From CAZOEL01 sp964578835 (GTDB lineage: Bacteria > Desulfobacterota > Syntrophobacteria > Syntrophobacterales > Syntrophobacteraceae), in the NCBI GenBank assembly GCA_964578835.1, contig CAZOEL010000003.1, forward strand, positions 62,001 through 126,000: a stretch of 64,000 bases of DNA. The letters run 5' to 3'. The notes beneath the pieces were generated by a model, which saw nothing but the letters and a program-made list of their open reading frames with translations, made no database searches and was not told where the DNA came from. The position numbers were made by a program, and so were the translations under genes. Each line of letters opens with the position of its first letter. The first letter of the stretch is position 1. Shown here piece after piece: positions 54,551 through 62,726 of the stretch.

Positions 54551-55021
54551 CATGGGCGCAAGCGAACGGCTCGGATGCCCGTAGCCCATCTACTGCAAGC
54601 TGATATGACGCCGGTCCTTTCGGATGGAAAGCTTGGATGGCTATGGCGCCTCTCTTCGAAGTCTGCTCCCTGCCGCATCACTGCAGCGATAGGGATGTCG
54701 CCCATAGAGATCAGCCTCGTTTTGGAGCTGAGACGAGGGAGTCGGGAGGATGTATTTGGCGCCTGTCCGAGTGAAAGGAGGTGGCCATGGCGTAGAACGC
54801 AAGAATTTTCGCACAATGATCTGAGTGAAAGGTGGAGGCAGCCGGACTCCGGCCAGAGATCAACGGCCGCCCCCCTTGAAACAAAGCCCCCTCGGAGCGA
54901 GGGATGCCGGATTTCTTTACCATACAATGCGTCCATTCGGCAATCCTTCCATTCGATCCGAGGGTAGAGCGCAATCGCCCGTATGCCGTTGCTCACCGCA
55001 ACGAACAATGGAGGATACCCG

Positions 55022-57490
55022 ATGACAATATGGAGTGTCGCGCCGGCTCCGAGAAGAATTCTGCGTCTGTTGAGCCTGGGACTCTTTCTGATCTTTATCC
55101 CCGCGGTTCCTAACGCCGGCGGCCAATCGGCTCAAACCCCGCAAAACGAAAGTGCAAAGCCGGTAGAAGCGGTCGAAGACTCCGGTCAAGAAAAAGCAGA
55201 CCCGATGCCGAACGGAGAAGGCCATTCTCAGGATGGCGATGTAGGGAAGCAAGCCTCGCCTCGGAAGGAGACAAGCCGGGATGGAAGGGATAACGTCTTT
55301 CAGCTCGGCGAAGTTACCGTAACGGGAAAAATAGTGGACGAGGCCACGGTCAACATGCCGGCCGTGGTGGAAACCCTGACCGCCGAAGGTATCGAGCGCA
55401 TCAACGCCGTCGAGACTTCGGACGTCTTCAAGTACATGCCCGGTTCCTACCTGAGAAAGCTCTATCCGGGCCTGACCAACCAACCCCTGGTGATACGGGG
55501 AAACAACAGCGAGCTTACCGGCAGGACGCTCGTGCTGATGGACGGCATTCTGATCAGCGATTTCACTGCGGCCGGCAACAGCAACGGGCCAAAGTGGTTT
55601 CTGGCCTCGCCCCATGAAATCGAGAGAGTGGACATGATCTACGGTCCATATTCCGCGGCCCTGAGCGGCAACTCCCTTTCGGGCACAGCCATGATCACAA
55701 CCCACTTTCCCGACAAGATGGAAGCAACCGCTGATATTCAATACTATTACCAGAATTTCCACGAATACAAAACCGACGAGGACATACACGGACACAACTT
55801 CTACGCGTCGTTTGGAGACAAGATTGGAAAGTTTTCCTATAATTTCTGGTACAACCGTCTCGATACCGACATACAGCCCATCAGTTTCGTCACCAAGAAG
55901 GCGTCGGACGGAGGGGCGGCTTCCGGCAATCCGGTGCGCGGCTGGGACAAGGACAGGGACCCCAGTGGAAACAACAGGTTGATTTTTGGCTCCCCCGGAG
56001 TGTCGGATCTGGTGGACAACACCTTGAAGCTCAAGCTCGCCTATGACTTGACTTCCGACTCGCAAATTCGATTCGTCAGCGCCTATTGGGATTCGGATCA
56101 AGAGTACGACTCTCCCGAAACCTACCTGAGAGACGCCGCCGGGAACCCGGTCTATACGGGCAAGGTGGACATTGGGGGAAAGAGCTACAATCTCGGCTCG
56201 TCAAGCTTCACCTATTCCGAGAGGGAAATGCAAAACCTCCTCAACGCTCTGACATATTCGCTGGATATTCCCGACGGTTGGAAGGTCAACGCCGTTCTCA
56301 GCTCGTATAACATGCTTGAAGACCTGAATCGCGCTTCCGCCACGGTAGCGCCCGGATCGGATTCGGGCGGAGAGGGAAAGGTCACGGACGGCGATGGCGG
56401 ATGGCTCACCGCGGACCTGAGAGCCGCTCACGATGTCCAGTGGCTGGGGACGCACACTCTTGCCGCCGGCTACCACTTCGATCGCTACTCCACAAACAGC
56501 GAGACATGGAAAGCGTCGGACTGGGTGAAGGACGTCAGGACCACACTCACCTTGGGCTCGGAAGGGAAAACCCAGACCAACGGGCTCTACGTGGAGGACA
56601 TTTACAAGATTACCGATCAATGGACGGTGTACCTGGGTGGCAGGTATGAATGGTGGCGGGGATTCGACGGGTCAAAATCGACTGACGGCGCCGCGGGGCG
56701 CGTTAGTTCAGACTTTGACGACAGGAGCGAAGAGTATTTCTCACCGAAAGTCTCCACAACGTACAGTCCTACCGAAAACTGGAGGCTCCGTGCTTCCTTT
56801 GCGCTTGCCGAGCGCTTTCCCACAGTCGGGGAGCTCTTCTATGGCGGTATAACCGCCACGGGCGTTCTCAACAACTCCAATCCCGACTTAAAGCCTGAAA
56901 AGAGCTTTTCCAAGGACTTCACCATTACCAGGCTGATCGGCAGCGACGGCGAGGCGCGGGTGACCTTCTTCGAAGATGACGTGGACGACGCCATCTATAC
57001 GCAGACGAATGCGTATACGCTCGTAAGAAACTACCAGAACGTAGACGAAGTGAGAACCAGGGGCATTGAGCTGGCCGTGAACAAACGGCGGGTCTTTCTC
57101 GACGGCCTCGGCGTATTCACCAACCTTGCCTGGCTCGACGCCGAGATACTGAAGAACGACAACGTCCCGGAAAGCGTCGGAAAGACTTTTCCCCGCGTGC
57201 CGGAATGGCGCGTGAAATGCGTCTTGGATTACGCTCCCACCGAAAAATGGGCGCTCACCTTCGCCACCCATTACGCCAGCCATGCGTTTGGGACACTCGA
57301 CAACAGCGACACCAGAGACGGGTATGGCGGAATTGACGAGTTCCTGGTGTTCGACACCAAGTTTACGTATCGGCTGCCTCAAAATTTCACGGCCAGCTTC
57401 GGTGTGGACAACCTGACAGACGAGTCCTATCACGTGTCGCATCCTTATCCCAGAAGAACGTATCTGGCCGAGCTCAAGTGGAATTTCTGA
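55022..57490 (+). CDS. TonB-dependent outer-membrane receptor
   Basis: 822 residues. Signal peptide (LRLLSLGLFLIFIPAVPNAG), a 60-residue acidic linker, a plug domain (about 85-220: LGEVTVTGKIVDEATVNMPA, QPLVIRGNNSELTGRTLVLM, IERVDMIYGPYSAALSGNSL) and a 22-strand-type barrel ending in the aromatic AELKWNF. TonB-box-like residues precede the plug (VFQLGEVTVTG). GGAGGA lies 7 nt before the ATG at 55022. A DUF4198 protein of the cobalt/nickel uptake type follows by 93 bp and a truncated second copy after that, so a metal or metal-chelate is the likely cargo. Ligand is inferred from context only. Confidence 0.9.
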   Translation: MTIWSVAPAPRRILRLLSLGLFLIFIPAVPNAGGQSAQTPQNESAKPVEAVEDSGQEKADPMPNGEGHSQDGDVGKQASPRKETSRDGRDNVFQLGEVTVTGKIVDEATVNMPAVVETLTAEGIERINAVETSDVFKYMPGSYLRKLYPGLTNQPLVIRGNNSELTGRTLVLMDGILISDFTAAGNSNGPKWFLASPHEIERVDMIYGPYSAALSGNSLSGTAMITTHFPDKMEATADIQYYYQNFHEYKTDEDIHGHNFYASFGDKIGKFSYNFWYNRLDTDIQPISFVTKKASDGGAASGNPVRGWDKDRDPSGNNRLIFGSPGVSDLVDNTLKLKLAYDLTSDSQIRFVSAYWDSDQEYDSPETYLRDAAGNPVYTGKVDIGGKSYNLGSSSFTYSEREMQNLLNALTYSLDIPDGWKVNAVLSSYNMLEDLNRASATVAPGSDSGGEGKVTDGDGGWLTADLRAAHDVQWLGTHTLAAGYHFDRYSTNSETWKASDWVKDVRTTLTLGSEGKTQTNGLYVEDIYKITDQWTVYLGGRYEWWRGFDGSKSTDGAAGRVSSDFDDRSEEYFSPKVSTTYSPTENWRLRASFALAERFPTVGELFYGGITATGVLNNSNPDLKPEKSFSKDFTITRLIGSDGEARVTFFEDDVDDAIYTQTNAYTLVRNYQNVDEVRTRGIELAVNKRRVFLDGLGVFTNLAWLDAEILKNDNVPESVGKTFPRVPEWRVKCVLDYAPTEKWALTFATHYASHAFGTLDNSDTRDGYGGIDEFLVFDTKFTYRLPQNFTASFGVDNLTDESYHVSHPYPRRTYLAELKWNF

Positions 57491-57583
57491 GCAGCGGCCC
57501 GATCCCGACTCATAACGACGAAGGGTTTTCACAGCACATTCCAAATCCCGCGCCAAACCGGTTGCAGGAGAAAGGTCTACAAC

Positions 57584-58378
57584 ATGAAGAACATCAGCCG
57601 CAAAGTAAACGAAATTCTCATCACTGCCGTTTTACTGTCATTTATCCAAGTATCTTTCGGACATGCCCACGATATGTGGGTAAGCATGCAGGATTATTTC
57701 CCAAGCAAGTCCGATCCCGCCGTGCTGGCCGTGGCGAGCGCGCATCGCTTCCCGGCGCAAACAGATGAACTGATGAGCCGCGACCGTGTTGACAAGGTCG
57801 TCATCATGAGTCCTGAAGGGAAGGAATTGGCCACCGCGCCTCAAGGGGATGCGCAGTACAAATCAGCGACTCCTCTTGAAGGGCAGGGCTCCTATCTGGC
57901 CGTCGCGACCCCCCAGAACGGGTTTTCTTCCAAAACTGCCGAAGGGTATCAACGTGGGAAGAGCAAGAAAGACCTGAAGGATGTCATCGAATGCAGGTAT
58001 TCCGAAAAGAACGGCAAGGCCCTCTTTACGGTTGGGGCTCCGGGTGGGGACGCGTTCTCGCGAACCTTCGGCCATAAGATGGAGATCATCCCGATGAAAG
58101 ACCCCGCTTTTCTCAAGGAGGGAGACGAATTGCCCGTGAAGGTCCTCTTGGAAGGACAGCCGGCAAAGACCTACGTTTACGGTACATATGCTGGATTTTC
58201 CAATGAGTCCAGCACTTTTGCCTATACAACCCATACTGACAAGGAGGGGATCGCTAAAATCAAGATCATCAAGGCCGGGACCTGGCTGCTGTTGGTCAAA
58301 CAAGAGATGCCTTACTCGGATGCGACGGTATGTGACAAGACGTCCTACGCCGCGTCCCTGACTTTCCAAGTCCGCTAG
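57584..58378 (+). CDS. DUF4198 periplasmic protein (cobalt/nickel uptake-associated)
   Basis: 264 residues. Signal peptide (EILITAVLLSFIQVSFG) and a mature start HAHDMWVSMQDYFP typical of DUF4198/COG5266, a family often found with Ni/Co transporters as a periplasmic component. Other conserved spots: VLAVASAHRFPAQTDELMSR, a large middle domain and the C-terminal GTWLLLVKQEMPYSDATVCD with YAASLTFQVR. His residues near the mature N-terminus may bind metal. GGAGAAAGG lies upstream. Downstream of the TonB receptor on the same strand; they probably work as outer-membrane and periplasmic steps of one uptake route. Confidence 0.85.
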   Translation: MKNISRKVNEILITAVLLSFIQVSFGHAHDMWVSMQDYFPSKSDPAVLAVASAHRFPAQTDELMSRDRVDKVVIMSPEGKELATAPQGDAQYKSATPLEGQGSYLAVATPQNGFSSKTAEGYQRGKSKKDLKDVIECRYSEKNGKALFTVGAPGGDAFSRTFGHKMEIIPMKDPAFLKEGDELPVKVLLEGQPAKTYVYGTYAGFSNESSTFAYTTHTDKEGIAKIKIIKAGTWLLLVKQEMPYSDATVCDKTSYAASLTFQVR

Positions 58379-58395
58379 CCCATATCACATGACTC

Positions 58396-58638
58396 ATGAC
58401 AACAGGTGAAACTGTCGTCTATAGAAGACAATTCAGACCCTGTTTGAATGTCTGTCCGGCGCTCGTGTGCTTTTGCCCGAGCGCCGGACCGGCGTGGTCC
58501 CATGATCTGTGGCTCAATATCGACGACCATTACTCTAAGGCCGGAGGCAAGAGCGCGGTCAAGGTCGACTTTGACCACAACTTTCCCTACTATGACATCT
58601 CGATCGAGCGCGACAGCCTGGCAAGTCAACGCGCGTAG
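58396..58638 (+). pseudogene. Truncated second DUF4198 gene
   Basis: 80 codons. The first 35 are a poor hydrophobic leader (NVCPALVCFCPSAGPAWS), then SHDLWLNIDDHYSKAGGKSA and VDFDHNFPYYDISIERDSL match the start of a DUF4198 domain, after which the frame stops with LASQRA. About 200 expected residues are missing. The end overlaps the 3' end of the pglZ gene on the other strand by 13 bp, so the truncation point coincides with the edge of the brxB-pglZ segment. Probably a casualty of that segment's arrival or of a deletion. Confidence 0.7.
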
Positions 58639-61145
58639 TTCGTTTTGAGCTTTAATGCAGCAAGGCTTCTTTGGGTCTTTGGGTCAATCGCCCTGAGTTC
58701 AAACGATCCTTCAAACTGGTCATCCATTCGAAGAGGCGCTCTGATAGCCTGACCGAGCTGAATCCTGATCAAATTGGCGGAAGGGTCGAGATGAGGACAA
58801 GACGCCGCCTCGCCGACCATCTTCCCATTCGCGTGCGCTTCGAGCTGGAATTCGAGAGTCTTGGCCGCCAGATAGTCGATCTGTTCCTGAAATAAAACGA
58901 TCTCGATCATGGGCCTTCGAGTCGTGATGAGGTCTGTCGTTCCACCCTTGTAGGCAATCCTGAGCTTGGCAGGCCGTCCTCCCTTTGGCGTCTTCGGCCT
59001 GGCGTCTACACTGAGCACTGGAATAACGGATTCTTGAAGGGAGAGCCCGCCATGAACAAAGGGAGTGATGAGACTGAATGTCCCAAAGCTTCTGGGGACC
59101 ACCAAGGCATCCACTTCTCCTTTTATCCCCACATGCTCGGCATCGAAAGCTACAGCGCCGATGTCGGCGGAGCCGTTTCCCAGCAGGTATCGGTCTTTCA
59201 CCTCGATCCAGTCCCCATCCGGCCTTGGAACATAGTCTCCAGCCTCTTTTCCATCGGGCAGTATGAAGCCATGGTCTGAGGCCAGCACCACATGCTGAAA
59301 ACCTAGCTGCTTCAGCTTACCGATCGCTGCAGGCATCTCTTTCAGAATTGTCGGGATGTGCCGGGCTATGTTCCGTGCGGCATCGGTCCCGAGATCGTCC
59401 ATGTTTTGAGTCTTCAAGATGAGGAGTTGGAGAGCATCAAAAGAATCGAGCTTCTTTTTCCTGATAAATCGGCTCAAATCCATCATGGCGCACCGGTCGC
59501 CATAAAGGGATTGAAAAGCTTTGAGTTGATCCGAGGGGCCTTTGATCTTTCGATCCTTGATGTAAGGAAAGATATCCCCATTCTTGCGAGCGAGGCGTAG
59601 GCGCCCTTCCGCTCCGGGCATGAGCGCCGCCGCACCGACCCTGGAGCTCGCCGGAAGCTGCGCAGCAGCGGCATGAAGCTCGACCGGGTAGACTTCGGCA
59701 AGCCGCAACTGAAATTCCACCGCCAACTCGTAACGCAGCGAATCCACGATAATGAACGCGATGCGCTCCTCTCCTTCGAGCTTTGGCGCCAGCAGCTTTT
59801 CAAAGACCTGAGTCTGCTTGAGACATCCCGCTGGCGGCCATCCTTCCTTTTCCACCAAAGCAATGAAACACTCCTGCACCTCCTCGACCAGCTTCAAATA
59901 ACGTTGACGAGTCATCTCGACGAAGCCCGCAACTATGCCCGGCTCACCGTGCGCATCATTCACAGCCTGTTCGAAAATCCGATGAACCGTATCCAGGCGC
60001 CGGAGTCTCTCCGTATAATATGAAAAGAGTGAAGAGAGGCTGTCAGCACGCTTTTTCCACTCGGCTGCCATCTCCTCAACCTGCGAGCAAAGTTCCAGGC
60101 CACGTTCCGATATAGTCCAGAGAATCAGGATCTCCGCCTCACGCGCCCAAACCGAGCTCATGCGAAAAGAGACGATCTCGCGGGCGCGTTCCAGATCCCC
60201 TTTTTCTACTGCGTCGATGAATTGTCGAAAAAAAGCGCTTTCCTCAAATAAGAATGTGCCGCGCCCTCCAAAATCGGCGATATGCTCGCAATGGCTCTCG
60301 AGGCTCAGCTCTGAGGCGACCGCGTTGGCCATCTCGATGTAGTCTTTCTGATGCTTCTCTGATGTTCGAAGCCTATCGCAGATCCTGAAGATGAGATCGG
60401 CATAGGAGGATTCGGCGCGTGGGACATCCCTGATCCCAGGGGGAAGGTCTCCGGAATGGCTCTGGACAAATTCAGTAAAGAGAAGGTACCCGGCCAGCTC
60501 CTTCCGGACCGCCCACCATTTCGGGCTTTCGGTCTCGAGCTTATAACCCAAAGCAACTTTGGCGAATTTCTTGAAATCAGGAGTCCAGGATTCATCTTTA
60601 TCGAGGGCTTGTCGCTGCGATGCGGTGGGAGACAAAAGCGCTGCAATTATTTCTACTGCGGACTCAGCTTTGAGAAGGGGCACAAGCTTCGGCCAGTTCG
60701 CCGCATCGTCTACGGCGTCAACCATATCGAAATCGGGGGCTCCCGCCTGGAAGAGCAGATCCACATGGGCTTGAAAGTCAGACTTGGCCTGCCTGCACAG
60801 GGCCTGGAACGTATCTTCATCATCGTAAGGAAATTCGCTGCCGCCAATGGCAAAGGCTTGGTAGGGGTCCCGTTGACGCTCGATTCTGCTCCTGGGCTTT
60901 GGAATTGGGAGGTAGATCGCCATATACCGGAGCGGGTCCGATTCTTCGGCCAAGCGGCGCCAACCATCCATAGCCTGCTCTCTTGAGAGAATGGTCGAAT
61001 AACTTCCGTCTATAACCCGGCATTCACTATCTTCCAGATCCAGGACGAGCTCTCGGAAACGCTCTTCGGGATCGTAAAAAACCACGCAAGCGGACTGCTC
61101 GAGCCGCTTCCGGAAACGCTCTTTCAGGAAATCACGTATCTTCAT
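58626..61145 (-). CDS. pglZ: PglZ-domain protein of a BREX-like pair
   Basis: 839 residues. The alkaline-phosphatase-fold PglZ domain spans about 460-700: ERIAFIIVDSLRYELAVEFQ (nucleophile region), LPASSRVGAAALMPG, VVLASDHGFILPDG (metal site) and TPFVHGGLSLQESVIPVLSV. The N-terminal 450 residues are helical and specific to BREX PglZ (FYDPEERFRELVLDLEDSEC start). In BREX phage defence PglZ is essential, but its activity is still unclear. GAGGAAGA precedes the ATG. The only other BREX gene nearby is brxB, 96 bp upstream on the same strand; brxC, pglX, brxA and brxL are absent from the window. Confidence 0.88.
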   Translation of the reverse strand: MKIRDFLKERFRKRLEQSACVVFYDPEERFRELVLDLEDSECRVIDGSYSTILSREQAMDGWRRLAEESDPLRYMAIYLPIPKPRSRIERQRDPYQAFAIGGSEFPYDDEDTFQALCRQAKSDFQAHVDLLFQAGAPDFDMVDAVDDAANWPKLVPLLKAESAVEIIAALLSPTASQRQALDKDESWTPDFKKFAKVALGYKLETESPKWWAVRKELAGYLLFTEFVQSHSGDLPPGIRDVPRAESSYADLIFRICDRLRTSEKHQKDYIEMANAVASELSLESHCEHIADFGGRGTFLFEESAFFRQFIDAVEKGDLERAREIVSFRMSSVWAREAEILILWTISERGLELCSQVEEMAAEWKKRADSLSSLFSYYTERLRRLDTVHRIFEQAVNDAHGEPGIVAGFVEMTRQRYLKLVEEVQECFIALVEKEGWPPAGCLKQTQVFEKLLAPKLEGEERIAFIIVDSLRYELAVEFQLRLAEVYPVELHAAAAQLPASSRVGAAALMPGAEGRLRLARKNGDIFPYIKDRKIKGPSDQLKAFQSLYGDRCAMMDLSRFIRKKKLDSFDALQLLILKTQNMDDLGTDAARNIARHIPTILKEMPAAIGKLKQLGFQHVVLASDHGFILPDGKEAGDYVPRPDGDWIEVKDRYLLGNGSADIGAVAFDAEHVGIKGEVDALVVPRSFGTFSLITPFVHGGLSLQESVIPVLSVDARPKTPKGGRPAKLRIAYKGGTTDLITTRRPMIEIVLFQEQIDYLAAKTLEFQLEAHANGKMVGEAASCPHLDPSANLIRIQLGQAIRAPLRMDDQFEGSFELRAIDPKTQRSLAALKLKTNYAR

Positions 61146-61241
61146 TCTTCCTCGGGTTCTTGATTTGCAGACATTCGATGCAGAGAGGCTCTTAGAGCAG
61201 TGATTTGCCTTCTCTGCGTCGATTGCCCGCTCTCCGCGCTC

Positions 61242-61823
61242 CTAACCGCCGATATGGATGGACCTGTAGCCGCCGTCTTCCGGATAGAGCCCCAGAAATC
61301 TCAGGGTGGAGTTGCCCTCGCGAAGGCCTGGATAGAGGACGACCGTCGGCGCCGTGAATCGTCCCTGGAGCTTCTGTTCGATCGCGCCCACACGCAGGTA
61401 AGGATGAAGAGCCTCCAGATCTGTGATCAGGAGGAGTGCATTTGCTTGGCTGTCAAGCTGCTCGAGTTGATCCTCCAGCTCATTTTTGAGCGCATCGCCG
61501 GCTGTGAGGGCCTCAGTGACGGCTTTATTGATGCTTTCGAAATCAAGGGGAGATTCCGCTTCGCTCTCCAGCCAAAAGCCGCGCAGTTCGTGATCCTGCA
61601 GTATTTCACGCATAGCCTTGGCCATCGAAAACAGATGGACTTCCCAGCCATCGAGCTTTAGCGCAAGAATCCATTCTTTAAGACGGCCCTTTACCTCAAG
61701 CATCCGTTCGGGCTTGAAGACAAGATAATAGACAAGGTCATCCCCGGTTTTGCCGAGCGACAGTCCGGAGCGCAGACGGTCCCGGAGCTCTTCAAAGCTC
61801 GCCTGCAGCGATGTCGTCGACAT
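61242..61823 (-). CDS. brxB: BrxB (DUF1788) protein
   Basis: 193 residues, standard DUF1788 length. Conserved segments: FEELRDRLRSGLSLGKTGDD, YYLVFKPERMLEVK, LDGWEVHLFSMAKAMREIL and the C-terminal TAPTVVLYPGLREGNSTLRF followed by LGLYPEDGGYRS. BrxB is a core BREX protein that contacts PglZ. A strong GGAGGAAT precedes the ATG. It forms a two-gene unit with pglZ. In type 1 BREX, brxC and pglX separate brxB from pglZ; here they are missing. Confidence 0.87.
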   Translation of the reverse strand: MSTTSLQASFEELRDRLRSGLSLGKTGDDLVYYLVFKPERMLEVKGRLKEWILALKLDGWEVHLFSMAKAMREILQDHELRGFWLESEAESPLDFESINKAVTEALTAGDALKNELEDQLEQLDSQANALLLITDLEALHPYLRVGAIEQKLQGRFTAPTVVLYPGLREGNSTLRFLGLYPEDGGYRSIHIGG

Positions 61824-61874
61824 ATTCCTCCATCTTCCTAGTGGTCCATCATGACGATAAAGACCGAACGCGCA

Positions 61875-62606
61875 TCATCCACAGCTCGAGTACCGCCACC
61901 TGGAAAATCTTCTCACGTAAGAGGAAGCTAAACAAGAGAGCCTGCTTACCTCGCCATCCATCTGCGTCTGTTCGCTTCTGACGATAGCGTCTACGGTGAT
62001 TCCGCTCTTGCCATAAAATCTGGCGTTCGCATCCGAGTCCACTCCCAAGGTGGCGGTGATTATATCAGCCGAAGAAAGAACGCCCGCTACATTGACATAG
62101 GCATAGACATCGGGAGAAAAGCCAAAGTCGCCTTGAACCGCATATTCCTGCATAAGGGGGCCCTTGGCGACTGATACGCCGTATCCAAGGGAGACCATTC
62201 CTGATTTTATCTGTTCTGTTGCATCAGGGCTATTGAATATCAATATCAGATCCACATTGGGCGCTCCCAAATCGATGCCCCTCATTCCTCCCGAGAGGCG
62301 GATGAATATGGGATTGCTCCACTCGCTCATACTGCCCGAATCCTTCCTGACAAGCAATATGCCTCTGCCGCACTCGCCCGTTATGAGAAAGCCGCTGCTT
62401 ATGCAACCCGGCGCCACGACGATGGCCTTCGCATCGCTATAAATTGAGCCCGGAATCGGTTTTGGATAACTCCCAACCAGAAGCGACAGTATATCAGATG
62501 AGGCGGCGACGATGCCGCTCTCTTCTTCCGCCGCAACCGCCAAGGGCGGCGCGAGGAAAACGATCAGCGCGACCAGGGTCGCAATCAAAGTTCGCAATTT
62601 CTTCAT
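61875..62606 (-). CDS. SYLF (Ysc84-type) lipid-binding domain protein
   Basis: 243 residues. Signal peptide (MKKLRTLIATLVALIVFLAP, cleavage near AVAAEEE). A SYLF/DUF500 domain follows: PGSIYSDAKAIVVAPGCISS, GECGRGILLVRKDSGSMSEW, NPIFIRLSGGMRGIDLGAPN, DLILIFNSPDATEQIKSG and the basic GYGVSVAKGP. Bacterial members are secreted or periplasmic with possible phospholipid binding. The last 35 residues (SRLSCLASSYVRRFSRWRYS) do not look like a usual family end; the gene's 3' side faces the brxB-pglZ segment, so the tail may have been altered there. Start 62606 chosen at the signal peptide with GGGGGTGG upstream. Confidence 0.8.
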   Translation of the reverse strand: MKKLRTLIATLVALIVFLAPPLAVAAEEESGIVAASSDILSLLVGSYPKPIPGSIYSDAKAIVVAPGCISSGFLITGECGRGILLVRKDSGSMSEWSNPIFIRLSGGMRGIDLGAPNVDLILIFNSPDATEQIKSGMVSLGYGVSVAKGPLMQEYAVQGDFGFSPDVYAYVNVAGVLSSADIITATLGVDSDANARFYGKSGITVDAIVRSEQTQMDGEVSRLSCLASSYVRRFSRWRYSSCG

Positions 62607-62726
62607 TTCTTTTCCACCCCCTTTTCTATATTCATTGGGTCTCTTCCCCAAAATAAACACTGTGAGGCGCAAGGAGAAGGATTCTCAACAACGGGATCGG
62701 CGATGGAATTCCCTTTCAAATCTCCT

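Larger units (their letters stand above)
53973..55021. other. Long intergenic region, fabD / TonB receptor
   Basis: About 1.05 kb between divergent genes without a supportable protein gene. It contains a promoter (54326-54354) and a strong intrinsic terminator (54488-54550) on the plus strand that delimit a possible small RNA of about 190 nt. The stretch 54551-55021 is the receptor gene leader; it has two loosely similar GAGTGAAAGG boxes (about 54771 and 54822). I looked for a cobalamin-type riboswitch there and did not find its conserved boxes. Confidence 0.5.

Noticed and set aside
54385..55008. Minus-strand open frame of about 200 codons upstream of the TonB receptor
   Set aside because: It crosses a strong plus-strand terminator and the receptor start, has no recognisable domain or signal and no good ribosome site.
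54551..55021. Cobalamin riboswitch in the receptor leader
   Set aside because: The context (TonB receptor with a cobalt/nickel-type DUF4198 protein) invites it, but I could not find the conserved B12-box or the surrounding motifs on either strand.
58626..61823. Complete BREX defence system
   Set aside because: Only brxB and pglZ are present; the genes on both sides are unrelated to BREX.
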